A stretch of DNA of 64,000 nucleotides. It comes from Roseateles depolymerans (lineage in GTDB: Bacteria; Pseudomonadota; Gammaproteobacteria; Burkholderiales; Burkholderiaceae_C). A program made the position numbers and the translations under genes. The stretch spans positions 1,018,233 through 1,082,232 of the forward strand of contig NZ_QUMT01000003.1 in the NCBI RefSeq assembly GCF_003387155.1, in the 5' to 3' direction. The notes under the pieces are model-generated. The model was not told the DNA's origin. It saw only the letters and a list, made by a program, of their open reading frames with translations, and made no database searches. Every line of letters begins with the position of its first letter. The stretch's first letter is position 1. This document shows positions 25,345-34,288 of this stretch, one piece after another.

Positions 25345-27372
25345 GGGCGCTGCATGGACAGAGCTCAAGACGTGCTCCAGCGCGCTGATATCCACCGGCT
25401 TGACGAGATGGGCACTGAAACCGGCACGTTGGCTCTTGTCCTGGTCTGCCGCCCGGCCATAGCCGCTGAGCGCCACCAGCGCCAGGCGCAGGTCCGGATG
25501 GACCTGGCGGATCCGCGCCGCCAGCTCGTAGCCGTCCATGCCCGGCAGGCCAATATCGAGCAGCGCAAGGTCCGGCGCCACGGTGCCGATCATCTTCAAT
25601 GCCGCGACCGGATGGGTGGCCACCCAGACCTGATGTCCATACAAGCGCAGCAGCTCAGCCAGGAGATCGGCGGCGTCGTAGTTGTCGTCCACGATAAGGA
25701 TCCGGCGCGGGGGAGGCTGAACGGGCACGGAAGGCGGAGGGCCGCTCGCCGCAGGCGCCGTGCGATCCTCCTCGGCCAGAGCCGGCAGGCCAATGACAAA
25801 TTCGCTCCCGAGCCCGATACCCGCGCTGGACACCGCCACGGTGCCACCGTGCAGCGCCACCAGACTGCGCACCAGCGCCAGCCCAACGCCCAGGCCGTCC
25901 GTCAGCGCCCCCGCATCCACCCGCTCCTGGAAGAACAGGTTGAACACATCGGGCAGCGCCGCTGCGGAAATGCCCCGCCCATCGTCCTTCACGGTGACCA
26001 GGGCCTGCGAACCTTCCCGACGCACTGTCAACGCCACGTGGCCGCCCGGCGGGGTGTATTTGCTGGCATTGATGAGCAGGTTGGAGACGCACTGCGTGAG
26101 TCGTACCGGGTCGCCCCAGCAGCTGATGCCCTCCGCAGGATGGTGGAGGACAAAGTGCTGCCGCCGCTGCTCCATCAAGGGGCGGGCCATGGCGACAGCC
26201 TGCAGCGCCACATGCTCGAGGGAGACCCGCTCCATCCGCAAGTCCACCTTGCCGGAGGCGATCCTGGCCACGTCCTGCAGGTCGTCCACCAGGCGGATCA
26301 TGTGGCTGACATGCCGGCGCATGGTGGCATGTTCGACGGTCTCGTAGCCGCCGCCCCGCATGCGCAGCACATCCAGCGTCGTGAGCAGCGGCGCAAGCGG
26401 GTTGCGCAGCTCATGGCCGAGCACGCTCAGGAAATCGTCCTTGTTTTTTGCGGCGTCCCTGAGCTCTTTGAGCAATTGGTCCTGCTGGTCGGCCACCGCC
26501 GTGGCGGCCATGGCGGACAGCACCAGCCGCTCATTGGCGTCGCGCAGTGCCCTGCTGCGTTCATCCTGGCGGGCCGGCGCCACCCGGGCGGCCGGCGGCC
26601 GCTCCTGCGCCGAGTGCTGCAGCATCGAAAAGAACCGGTGGCAGCCGCCCCCTGCACGCTTGCTGGCATACATCGCCCGGTCCGCCGCGTCGATCAGGCC
26701 TTCGCCATTGCTGGCGTCGTCGGGGTACACGCTGATGCCGATGCTGGCCGAGACCGGTGACGGCACGCGCCCCGCGGGCGCCAGCGCAGCCAGGGTGGAT
26801 TGAAGCTTCTCCGCCACGAGCCCCGCATCCGCCGCCTCCGCCACCTGCGTCAGCAGCAGCACGAATTCGTCGCCGCCGAGTCGGCACACGGTGTCTTCGC
26901 CACGCACGACATCCACCAGGCATTGGCCCACGGTGCAGAGCACCTCGTCCCCCACCAGATGGCCGCGGCTGTCGTTGATCTCCTTGAAACCGTCCAGGTC
27001 CAGGAACAGCAGCGCCAGCCGGCCATGGTTGCGCCGGGCATGCGTCATCCCCTGGGCCATGCGGTCCGCCAGCAGCAGCCGGTTGGGCAGGTGGGTAAGC
27101 GGGTCCAGTTCGCTGGTACGGGTGAGTTCGGCCACCAGCTCCGCCGTGGACTCGGCAGCACCGCGCGAGCGCATGGCGTCCAGCACCAGTTGCTCATTGG
27201 CGGCCAGCAGTTGATACATCTGGTGGCTGCCGACCTGCGCATGCGCCTCGGCCAGATCAGCCTGCACGCCCGCCAGTTCGGCGCGCGCTTGCGCCAGGTC
27301 CCTTGCAAGCACAGCCATCTCTTCTTCCAGCGCATGACGCTGGGACGGATCGGGCTGGGGCTGGGGGTGCAT
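25342..27372 (-). CDS. GGDEF - histidine kinase - receiver hybrid protein
   Basis: A 676-residue signalling protein without transmembrane helices. Domains in order: coiled coil (about 12-50), diguanylate cyclase GGDEF domain (about 85-245) with intact GGDEF at 166-170 and an RxxD inhibitory site (RGED) at 157-160, HisKA with the phospho-His H320 (LGHELRNP), HATPase_c (SNLLINASKY, DDGRGIS, GVGLALVRSLVALHGG), and a C-terminal receiver (ILIVDDN, phospho-Asp in LLDIGLPGMDGYEL, Lys in HLVKPVD). It could both make c-di-GMP and run a phosphorelay. It begins 26 bases after a KaiC-like ATPase gene in the same direction and likely receives its signal. Confidence 0.93.
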   Translation of the reverse strand: MHPQPQPDPSQRHALEEEMAVLARDLAQARAELAGVQADLAEAHAQVGSHQMYQLLAANEQLVLDAMRSRGAAESTAELVAELTRTSELDPLTHLPNRLLLADRMAQGMTHARRNHGRLALLFLDLDGFKEINDSRGHLVGDEVLCTVGQCLVDVVRGEDTVCRLGGDEFVLLLTQVAEAADAGLVAEKLQSTLAALAPAGRVPSPVSASIGISVYPDDASNGEGLIDAADRAMYASKRAGGGCHRFFSMLQHSAQERPPAARVAPARQDERSRALRDANERLVLSAMAATAVADQQDQLLKELRDAAKNKDDFLSVLGHELRNPLAPLLTTLDVLRMRGGGYETVEHATMRRHVSHMIRLVDDLQDVARIASGKVDLRMERVSLEHVALQAVAMARPLMEQRRQHFVLHHPAEGISCWGDPVRLTQCVSNLLINASKYTPPGGHVALTVRREGSQALVTVKDDGRGISAAALPDVFNLFFQERVDAGALTDGLGVGLALVRSLVALHGGTVAVSSAGIGLGSEFVIGLPALAEEDRTAPAASGPPPSVPVQPPPRRILIVDDNYDAADLLAELLRLYGHQVWVATHPVAALKMIGTVAPDLALLDIGLPGMDGYELAARIRQVHPDLRLALVALSGYGRAADQDKSQRAGFSAHLVKPVDISALEHVLSSVHAAP

Positions 27373-27398
27373 GGCGTCAGACCATTTCCGGGCGGCGC

Positions 27399-28862
27399 CT
27401 ACACCGCTTCGACCGGCGGGCTGTGCCCCCGGGTCGAAGGACGTCCGCCCAGCAGGCCTTCCTGCCCAAACAGCGGCTGGCCGATGCGCAGGCCGCTGTC
27501 GTCGATGGCGTATTCGCGCAGCTCGTCGGAATGCGCGCTGTCCCGTACCTTGACCACCGCCATCAGGCGGCGCAGGCGGCTGTCCACCTCGATATAGCGC
27601 TGCACGATGATGGCATCCGTCATGAAGGCGGTGCCGTAGGGGCTGAAGCGCAGGTCGGTGTAGCGGTCTTCCAGCTCGGAGGTCATCAGCACCGTGACGC
27701 CCATGCCGGTCAGTGACGTGACCAGGCGCAGCAGCGATTCGCGGAAGTCCTCCCGGAACGACGGCCCCAGCGCGAGTTCAAAGCCGGACAGCGAATCGAT
27801 GACCACGCGGCTGGCCTGGAGCCGGCGGACTTCCGCGCTCAGCATCTGCATGATCTCTTCGATGGAAATGTCCGGGGCGTGACTCTCCACCAGCCCGATG
27901 CGGCCCTGCGCGATCGCCTGCGCCAGCGCCGGATTGCGCAGCCGCGTGGGCCTGCGCTCGAAGGCGGCAATGACGCCGGTCTCGCCCGCCTCCACGCCTG
28001 CCTGCAGAAAGGCTGCCGCCAGGATGCTCTTGCCGGAGCCCGACGGCCCGGCCACCAGCAGCGAGTAGCCGCGAGGCAATCCGCCGCCCATCATCTCGTC
28101 CAGGCCGGGCACGCCCATGGTCACACGCGGGCTGGCGGTGTCGGCATCCGACGCCGGGGCCACCTTCGCCGGCACGAACACCTGCAGGCCGTCGCGGGTG
28201 ATGCGGAAGGCATGCAGGCCTGGCATCGACGGCTGCCCCCGCATCTTCATGATCTCCATCTTGCGCACCATGGCGTTGCGCTGAACGCTCTGGCGCATCC
28301 AGATGAGGCCGTCGGCGACGGTGAACACCGGGTTGGCATCGGTGTCGGTGAAATATTCGCCGATCAGGAAGGTGGTGGCCTGCCAGCTGGTCATCAGCAT
28401 GCCCAGCTGCTGCATGAAGCGTTGCAGCTGCGCGTGACCGTTGCCCTCTTCCTTGCTGGCCAGCACGACGGAGCGGAAGGAGTCGACAAAGACCAACGCG
28501 GGCTCGTGCGCCGCCACTTCTTCAGTGATGCGCGCGAGCACGCCGTCCAGGTCGCCGGCCATGGCTTCGTCGCAGAGATTGACGAAGCGCACGCTGCGGT
28601 TGATGGCCGTGGCGTCGAAGAAGGAGAACTGCTGCTGGTAGCGCAGCATCTTCAGCGGCGGCTCGCCCAGGACGGTGAAGTACAGCGCCGGCCGCTCCTG
28701 CGTGGCCAGCGAGAACATGATCTGGTGGGCCAGCGTGGTCTTGCCGCAGCCGGGCTGGCCGGCGATGAGGTTGAACGAAAACTCCGGCAGCCCCCCGCCC
28801 AGCAGGTCATCCAGGCCCGGCACTCCCGTCGCCAGGCTGTTGATCGTCACTTTGGTTGTCAT
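27399..28862 (-). CDS. KaiC-like double RecA-domain ATPase
   Basis: A 487-residue protein with two tandem KaiC/RecA domains. Walker A motifs are GQPGCGKT (35-42) and GPSGSGKS (near 268); domain openings TGVPGLDDLLGGGLP and MGVPGLDEMMGGGLP are typical. From memory of cyanobacterial KaiC, the catalytic Glu pairs appear reduced to one Glu each (LGEPP and FERRP), and the Ser431/Thr432 phospho-site region aligns to AF in GTAFMTDAII, so autophosphorylation as in the clock is doubtful. No kaiA or kaiB is nearby. The start overlaps the stop of the preceding small gene (ATGA), showing coupling, and the hybrid kinase follows. Confidence 0.9.
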   Translation of the reverse strand: MTTKVTINSLATGVPGLDDLLGGGLPEFSFNLIAGQPGCGKTTLAHQIMFSLATQERPALYFTVLGEPPLKMLRYQQQFSFFDATAINRSVRFVNLCDEAMAGDLDGVLARITEEVAAHEPALVFVDSFRSVVLASKEEGNGHAQLQRFMQQLGMLMTSWQATTFLIGEYFTDTDANPVFTVADGLIWMRQSVQRNAMVRKMEIMKMRGQPSMPGLHAFRITRDGLQVFVPAKVAPASDADTASPRVTMGVPGLDEMMGGGLPRGYSLLVAGPSGSGKSILAAAFLQAGVEAGETGVIAAFERRPTRLRNPALAQAIAQGRIGLVESHAPDISIEEIMQMLSAEVRRLQASRVVIDSLSGFELALGPSFREDFRESLLRLVTSLTGMGVTVLMTSELEDRYTDLRFSPYGTAFMTDAIIVQRYIEVDSRLRRLMAVVKVRDSAHSDELREYAIDDSGLRIGQPLFGQEGLLGGRPSTRGHSPPVEAV

Positions 28863-29290
28863 GGCTTGGGATCCTGCGCTGCAGGAGCGCTTGAAGAGGG
28901 CGACCAGACGGCTTTCAGCAGCTGTTCGGTCAGCTGGGCACCGATGAGCGAGGTGAGCAGTTCGCGAAACGTCATGAAAAGCATGCTTCCCGCCTCAAGG
29001 GCCTGCGCGGGGGGCTGGGCGGCAAACAGGGCCTGGAGCTCGGCCAGGCTGCAGACACCGTCCTCGCCATCGACCTTGGCCGGCTCCAGCCAGACGTGGC
29101 GGGCGGCGGTGCGGTGAAGCGAACGCTTGAATAGCGCCGCGACGCCGCGGCGGCCGAACACGGGCTGGAGGGCAGCCTCGAGGTCGGTCCAGGTCGCGCC
29201 GATCGCGTCGGTGATCCGCCGGGAGTCGGCGCCCTCCGCCGCACGCAAGGCAAGAGGCGCCGTCAACCGGCTGCTCTCTCGGCTGTCCAT
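28859..29290 (-). CDS. Small protein of unknown function, first gene of the KaiC-like operon
   Basis: The protein has 143 residues from the ATG at 29290 (the open frame runs further up to 29524, but that part is Arg/Pro-rich and unlikely coding). It contains IGATWTDLEAALQPVFGRRGVAALFKRSLHRTA and a helical C-terminal half with FRELLTSLIGAQLTEQLL. I recognise no domain. Its stop overlaps the kaiC-like start by four bases, so it is translationally coupled and is probably an adaptor or input protein of the same signalling unit. Confidence 0.7.
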   Translation of the reverse strand: MDSRESSRLTAPLALRAAEGADSRRITDAIGATWTDLEAALQPVFGRRGVAALFKRSLHRTAARHVWLEPAKVDGEDGVCSLAELQALFAAQPPAQALEAGSMLFMTFRELLTSLIGAQLTEQLLKAVWSPSSSAPAAQDPKP

Positions 29291-29619
29291 GGGCGAAAGA
29301 AAGTAGAGGGATGAGAGTGTCAGTGTACGTCCGGGGGGGAAGCCGTTTCTCGCTAAATTGAAGCGATGGCTAGCCTTGCTGTACGGTTGGGGCGGTCGGG
29401 GCAGATGTTCCTGTGCCGGTCGCGATGGCAGCGATGCAGGCGGTGGCTCAGTATCCGAACGAGTACAACGCGCTCGCCATTGCTTACTTTTCCTGCGACG
29501 ACAAGAATGGTGAAGCCGATGCATTGCACCAGCGCATCACCCGTGCTTGGATGGGTGCCGGACCTTTCGCAACCGGCCGCGCCGTTAGATCACTATTCAT
29601 GCCAACCGTTCGCCCTCGT
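29291..29619. other. Intergenic region before the AlkB-like gene
   Basis: This gap of about 330 bases contains divergent promoters. A plus-strand frame from 29413 is open through the region into the AlkB gene and encodes a protein-like segment (QYPNEYNALAIAYFSCDDK), so part of it may be an N-terminal extension or an older gene remnant. Base composition is less GC-rich than the surroundings. Confidence 0.35.
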
Positions 29620-30141
29620 ATGAACTCACCGACGATTCGCTTTGAAGAGCAGTTTCTGGATGGGTCTCAAGCGCTGTTCCAGAAGCTCAAGCAATCGGTC
29701 ACCTGGGATGTCCGTATGAAGGCCCGCAAGACTGCAAGCTTTGGTGTTTCCTACGACTACTCGCAGATCACCTACCCTGAAAGTCCTATGCCGGCTGAGC
29801 TTCAGGCCGTGTGCCAGAAGCTGCAGGCGGCGCTTGGTTTCCTCCCCAACAACTGCCTGCTGAACTACTACGAAGATGGCCTTTCATCGATGGGCTTTCA
29901 CTCTGATTCCAGCGAAGAGTTGGCCCCTGGCACCGGCGTGGCCATCCTCTCGCTGGGCGACACCCGCTCCATCATCTTCCGCAGCAAGGCCGACAGGTCG
30001 GTTGAATTCAGCTATCCGCTCCCCAGCGGATCGTTGCTCTACATGACCAAGCAGATTCAGGATCATTGGCTGCACGCCATTCCCAAGGCCCAGAACGCCG
30101 GTGAACGCATCAGCCTCACCTTTCGCTCCATCGTCAAATGA
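29620..30141 (+). CDS. AlkB-like 2-oxoglutarate/Fe(II) dioxygenase
   Basis: The protein has 173 residues from the ATG at 29620; upstream starts at 29599 (ATG) or 29413 (GTG) are possible, and no strong ribosome site decides. The AlkB fold motifs are clear: NYYEDGLSSMGFHSD (Fe ligands H and D), DHWLHAIPK (third His) and RISLTFR (2-oxoglutarate Arg). Members repair alkylated nucleic acid or modify RNA by oxidative demethylation. Codon use (CCT, GCT, ACT) and composition are less GC-biased than the neighbours, and no operon partner is seen, which suggests acquisition by transfer. Confidence 0.85.
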   Translation: MNSPTIRFEEQFLDGSQALFQKLKQSVTWDVRMKARKTASFGVSYDYSQITYPESPMPAELQAVCQKLQAALGFLPNNCLLNYYEDGLSSMGFHSDSSEELAPGTGVAILSLGDTRSIIFRSKADRSVEFSYPLPSGSLLYMTKQIQDHWLHAIPKAQNAGERISLTFRSIVK

Positions 30142-30633
30142 AGGTCTTGAGCGCAGGAGCGCTGGTGAATCGTCGTCTCTACGGTATTTGGCTGACCACA
30201 ACGCCCAGGTCCATCTTTGATCGGCGCATCTGGAGAGAGAACGCTCAGTCTGATTCCTTGCCCACGCAATTTCAGCGGGCCATCGGCATTCGGTACTCGT
30301 TCCGCCATTCGCCGAGAGTCCCCGACTCGCAGGGTGTCTTTGGAGCGTTTGCCTACGGCGTACCGCCGAAGGACATTCGGCGGGTGGTGCGTGGATTCTT
30401 CTCGGCTGGATATCCACGGCCTGGTCAAATCAAGATCTTGCCGGGTTGCGCTGCCGTGCTGTCGAGATCGACGGGGTATGCCGTTCTTTGGAGCCCCCGC
30501 ATCAGGTTGAGGTCAACCCGTGTGGGTGCCCGCCTGGTCGGGACGATCAGCGTGGCGTCTTCGTCCGATTAAGCACCGCTGTATTCAGGCGTCAGATTGT
30601 GCCCTTGCCAGCGGTTGCCCTCACCTCCAATGC
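30142..30633. other. Non-coding stretch after the AlkB-like gene
   Basis: No frame in these about 490 bases looks like a real gene, although open frames exist on both strands. It carries an 8-bp inverted repeat CCGCCGAA/TTCGGCGG at 30363-30383 and a GGTTGA/TCAACC dyad near 30505-30518. It may be a decayed gene or foreign DNA linked to the AlkB-like gene. Confidence 0.4.
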
Positions 30634-31554
30634 CTATCCGCCGACCACCTTCAAGGTCCGCGCCTTTGCATCCATCGCCACACTGGCCCCCAACGGCAAC
30701 GGCAGATTCGGCGTTGCATGCCCCGCCGGCCAGGCGGCCAGCACCGGGCAGCCGAGCGGCTGGAAATAGTCGGCGAGCACCTCATCCGGGGCGTCCGCAT
30801 CGCTGAAGCTGCCCAGCACCACGCCAGCCAAATCGTTCAGATGACCGGCCAGCCGCAACTGGCATAGCAACCGGTCGATCTTGTAGGGATCCTCGCCCAC
30901 GTCCTCCAGGAACAGCACGCTCCCGCGCAGGTCCGGCATGTAGGGCGTGCCCACCAGGGCGGCCAGCACCGCCAGGTTGCCACCGGTCAATCGGCCCCGC
31001 ACTTCGAGGCCACAGCGGTTCAGGCGATGCGGCATCGGTGTCGGCCCCAGCACATCGCCGGCTTTCAGGCCTTGCTGCAGGCAGGTGGTCAGCGCCAGGG
31101 CGTCGGCCCAGCCTTCGTCGCCGCGATGCCAGTCGGAGGCCGGCATGGGCGCATGCCAGCCGATCCGGAGCACCGCATGCAGCGCGGTGAGGTCGCTGTA
31201 TCCGATCAGTGGTTTGCTGCTGGCCCGCAGCAACGACATGTCCAGCCTGTCCAGCAAGCGCATGCAGCCGTAGCCCCCGCGCAGACCGATGACCGCATCC
31301 ACCTCCGGGTCCGCGAAGGCGGCATGCAGGTCCGCGATGCGCTGGTCGTCGCTGGCCGCCAGATGCCCGAGCACCGCCGGCCCGGCGCACCCCGGAAACA
31401 ACTTGGCGCGCCAGCCCAGCCGCTCCATCATGGGCACCACCTGGGACAAGGTACCCTCTCGCGGCGGGCCCGCCGGCGCAATCACCCCAAGGCATGCCCC
31501 CGGCGCCAGCGGTGGCAACAGCCAGTCGCCGCTCATGAAACGTCCGCGCGGCAT
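30634..31554 (-). CDS. ldcA: LD-carboxypeptidase (S66, LdcA type)
   Basis: A 306-residue S66 peptidase without a signal peptide, the usual cytoplasmic LdcA form. Visible features are GVIAPAGPP at the N-terminus, LRGGYGCMRLLDRLD, the nucleophile Ser in LIGYSDLTAL, Glu in VLFLEDVGEDPYKIDRLL and His in AGHATPNLPLPLG. It removes the terminal D-Ala from murein tetrapeptide. The gene starts 1 base before the stop of the D-amino acid dehydrogenase gene, so the two form an operon in which the D-Ala released can be oxidised. An alternative start (MSGDW, 31536) is possible. Confidence 0.92.
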   Translation of the reverse strand: MPRGRFMSGDWLLPPLAPGACLGVIAPAGPPREGTLSQVVPMMERLGWRAKLFPGCAGPAVLGHLAASDDQRIADLHAAFADPEVDAVIGLRGGYGCMRLLDRLDMSLLRASSKPLIGYSDLTALHAVLRIGWHAPMPASDWHRGDEGWADALALTTCLQQGLKAGDVLGPTPMPHRLNRCGLEVRGRLTGGNLAVLAALVGTPYMPDLRGSVLFLEDVGEDPYKIDRLLCQLRLAGHLNDLAGVVLGSFSDADAPDEVLADYFQPLGCPVLAAWPAGHATPNLPLPLGASVAMDAKARTLKVVGG

Positions 31555-32817
31555 TCAGGCCGCTCGCAGTGCAAGTCCGTCCAGGTCCAGCGGACTGGGC
31601 AGGCCGGAGACCAGGTCCGCCACGATCCGGGCGGAACCGAAAGAGAAGGTGAAGCCAAGTGCGCCATGGCCCACATTGAGCCACAAGCCGCGCACCGGCG
31701 TGGCCCCAAGCATCGGCGCGCCGCTGGGCGTGGCCGGACGCAGACCCGCCCACGGCTCAGCCCGTGAATAGTCCGCCGCCTTCGGAAAACTCGCCCGCAC
31801 CGTGCGTTGCAGTGCCGCCAGCCGAGCGGGGTCCAGGCGGGTGTCCTCCCCCACCAGGTCCACCATGGCCGCCACCCGCAATTGCTGGCCGATGCGCGCA
31901 TACAGCGTCTTGCGTTCGAAGTCGGTGACGCTCACCGTCGGCGGGCGGTGATGGCCCGTGATCGGCGCCGACAGGCTGTAGCCCTTGAGCGGATACAGCG
32001 GCAGCCGCACGCCCAGCGGTGCCGCCAGGGCGGCGCTTTGCAGGCCGGCGGCCAGCACCACATCATCCCCGGCAATCTCGCCCATCGACGTGCGCACCGC
32101 CACCACGCGGTCCGCCTGCAGGAGGAAACCCAGCGCCTGCGCGTGCACCACGCCCGCAAAACCGGGGTGCTGCCCCAGGCGCTGGGCCAGTTGCAGGCAC
32201 AGCGCATGGCAATCGGCGACCGCCTCTCCCGCGGTGAAGATGCCACCGGCCAGCCATGGGGTGTCGCAGTCCCCCAGCGCCGGCTCCAGCGCCAGGCATT
32301 CGTCGCGGGACAAGGCCCGCTCCGGCCCCTGCCCATCAGCACTCCGGGCCGCGCGGTCAAAGCTCTCCGGCTTGCGGTAGACCACCAGCTTGCCGGGGGT
32401 GCGCAGCTCGATGGCATTGAGCGCTGCGTCGCGCTGCAGCGTCATGAAGCTCTGCTGGCTGAAGGCGCCCAGCGCCAGCAGCCGGGCGGTGGTGCGACGG
32501 TTCACGTCTCCCCGGCAGCGCGCCAGGAAGGCGCCGAGCCAGCGCCACTGGGCCCAAGTTCCATCCGGCCGGAACCGCAGCGGGCCATCACGGTCCAGCA
32601 GCCAGCCCAGCGCCTTGAGGGGCACCCCTGCATCCGCCAGCGGCGATACATACCGGTAGCTCAGCTGACCGCCATTGGCCCGGCTGGCGCCTTCGGCCAG
32701 CGCATCGCAGCGCTCCACCAGCGTCACACGGTGACCGGCCTGGACGAGCGCCCAGGCCGTGGTCAGCCCCACCACCCCTCCACCGATCACAACGACTTGT
32801 TTCATCCCTGCGGACAT
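31555..32817 (-). CDS. dadA: D-amino acid dehydrogenase (FAD-dependent, DadA type)
   Basis: A 420-residue DAO-family flavoenzyme. The dinucleotide-binding motif VVVIGGGVVGLTTAW is near the N-terminus, followed by VERCDALAEGASRANGGQLS, LKGYSLSAPI and the C-terminal LWLNVGHGALGFTFSFGSARIVADL, a DadA signature. It oxidises D-alanine and other D-amino acids to keto acids, passing electrons to the respiratory chain at the inner membrane. It is followed directly by ldcA, an enzyme that frees D-Ala, so they likely serve one salvage path. The start ATG at 32817 is followed by a second Met at residue 5. Confidence 0.9.
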   Translation of the reverse strand: MSAGMKQVVVIGGGVVGLTTAWALVQAGHRVTLVERCDALAEGASRANGGQLSYRYVSPLADAGVPLKALGWLLDRDGPLRFRPDGTWAQWRWLGAFLARCRGDVNRRTTARLLALGAFSQQSFMTLQRDAALNAIELRTPGKLVVYRKPESFDRAARSADGQGPERALSRDECLALEPALGDCDTPWLAGGIFTAGEAVADCHALCLQLAQRLGQHPGFAGVVHAQALGFLLQADRVVAVRTSMGEIAGDDVVLAAGLQSAALAAPLGVRLPLYPLKGYSLSAPITGHHRPPTVSVTDFERKTLYARIGQQLRVAAMVDLVGEDTRLDPARLAALQRTVRASFPKAADYSRAEPWAGLRPATPSGAPMLGATPVRGLWLNVGHGALGFTFSFGSARIVADLVSGLPSPLDLDGLALRAA

Positions 32818-32911
32818 TCCTGAACTGTCGGGCAGGGTAAGGAGTTGCGGCGTGATCAGCCAATGAAAGCCAGGGCCTCACCCATAACTGCGGCCTATGA
32901 ATGGCCTTGCG

Positions 32912-34102
32912 TCAGATCACCTGGCTGATGGCGTGCGCCGTGGCCTCGACGTTGCGGGTGTTCAGCCCCGCCACGCACATGCGGCCGGAACGCAGGATGT
33001 AGACGCCAAATTCCTCCCGCAGCCGGTCCACCTGGGCCGGGCTCAGGCCGGTGTAGCTGAACATGCCGCGCTGGGTCAGGAAATAATCGAAGTTGCGGCC
33101 CGGCACCTTGGCCGAGAGCACATCGAACAGCGCGTTGCGCATGGCCAGGATGCGTTCACGCATTTCCTCGACCTCGCCTTCCCACAGGCTGCGCAGTTGC
33201 GGGTCGGACAGCACCTTGGCCACCACCTGCCCGCCATGCTGCGGCGGGTTGGAATAGTTGCGACGGATGGTGAACTTGAGCTGGCCCAGCACATTGGCCG
33301 CCTGCGCCGCGTCCGGGCACACCACCGACAGGGCGCCGCAGCGCTCGCCGTACAGGCTCATGTTCTTGGAGAAGCTGTTGGCCACCAGGAAACTCAGCCC
33401 GGCATCGGCCAGCGCGCGGATGGCGAAGGTGTCGGCTTCCAGGCCGTCGCCGTAGCCCTGGTAGGCCAGGTCCAGGAAGGGAATCAGTTCCCGGGCCTTG
33501 AGCACCGGGATCAATGCGTCCCACTGCAGCGGCGTCAGGTCCACGCCCGTGGGGTTGTGGCAGCAGGCATGCAGCAGCACGATGCTGCGGGCCGGCGCCT
33601 CGGACAGCGCCTGCAGCATGTCGTCAAACCGCAGGCCGCCGGTCTGGGCGTCGTAGTACGGGTAGCTGCGGCATTCGACGCCGGAGCCTTCGAACACGGC
33701 GCGGTGGTTGTCCCAGGTGGGATCGGACAGGTAGATGCTGCTGTCCGGGAAATAGCGCTTGAGGAAGTCGGCGCCGACCTTCAGGCCGCCCGACGAGCCC
33801 ACGCCCTGGATGATGGCCACCCGCTGCTCCCGCAGCGCGGCGCTGTCCGCGCCGAAGAGCAGCTTGCCGACTTCGGTGCGGAAGTTGGCGGCGCCTTCCA
33901 TGGGCAGGTAAGGCCGGGCACCCGCCTGTTCCACCACGGCGAGTTCGGCGCGGCGAACGGAATCCAGCATGGGGATGCGGCCGTCGTCATCGAAATAGAT
34001 GCCGATGGACAGGTTGATCTTGGCCGTGCGGGGATCCTTCTGGAAGGCCTCGTTGAGGCTGAGGATGGGATCGCCGGGGTAGGCGTCGACGTGCTGGAAC
34101 AT
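32912..34102 (-). CDS. tyrB: Aromatic amino acid / aspartate aminotransferase
   Basis: The protein has 396 residues from the ATG at 34102, giving the conserved start [20 protein letters not shown]; the open frame extends to 34636 without coding character. PLP-binding features are [16 protein letters not shown] (Schiff-base Lys), [11 protein letters not shown] (Asn and Pro of the active site) and the C-terminal [10 protein letters not shown] with the carboxylate-binding Arg. Class I family proteins of this type in beta-proteobacteria transaminate Tyr, Phe and Asp. The cytoplasmic enzyme is divergent from a thioesterase gene across 186 bases. Confidence 0.92.
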   Translation of the reverse strand: MFQHVDAYPGDPILSLNEAFQKDPRTAKINLSIGIYFDDDGRIPMLDSVRRAELAVVEQAGARPYLPMEGAANFRTEVGKLLFGADSAALREQRVAIIQGVGSSGGLKVGADFLKRYFPDSSIYLSDPTWDNHRAVFEGSGVECRSYPYYDAQTGGLRFDDMLQALSEAPARSIVLLHACCHNPTGVDLTPLQWDALIPVLKARELIPFLDLAYQGYGDGLEADTFAIRALADAGLSFLVANSFSKNMSLYGERCGALSVVCPDAAQAANVLGQLKFTIRRNYSNPPQHGGQVVAKVLSDPQLRSLWEGEVEEMRERILAMRNALFDVLSAKVPGRNFDYFLTQRGMFSYTGLSPAQVDRLREEFGVYILRSGRMCVAGLNTRNVEATAHAISQVI

Positions 34103-34184
34103 GCTGGTCTCCACGATGCGGACAAAGGGCTGGTCCGCATTATCCCCAGGTCCGGCAGGGGCACGGCCATCACCCCAACGGGTT

Positions 34185-34210
34185 CCCTCCGCGGGTCCTC
34201 CAGCGGAGGG
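34185..34210. repeat. Inverted repeat between divergent tyrB and thioesterase genes
   Basis: CCCTCCGC (34185-34192) pairs with GCGGAGGG (34203-34210) around a 10-nt loop. It is in the shared promoter region and could be an operator or leader hairpin. Confidence 0.4.
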
Positions 34211-34288
34211 ATCCCGCCGCGCCGCTCCCAGCACTGACAATGCACCCCATGGCGCTCCGGCGCCCAGACTTGAGAGACCTATCCCTCC

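Noticed and set aside
29581-29600. GTTAGAT preceded by CGCGCC, resembling the 3' end of an integron attC site before the AlkB-like gene
   Set aside because: No matching RYYYAAC element at suitable distance upstream, no second attC after the gene and no integrase in the window.
30138-30572. Plus-strand frame of 144 codons overlapping the AlkB stop (ATGA)
   Set aside because: Composition is Arg/Ser-rich, no domain is recognisable, and competing frames on both strands are equally open.
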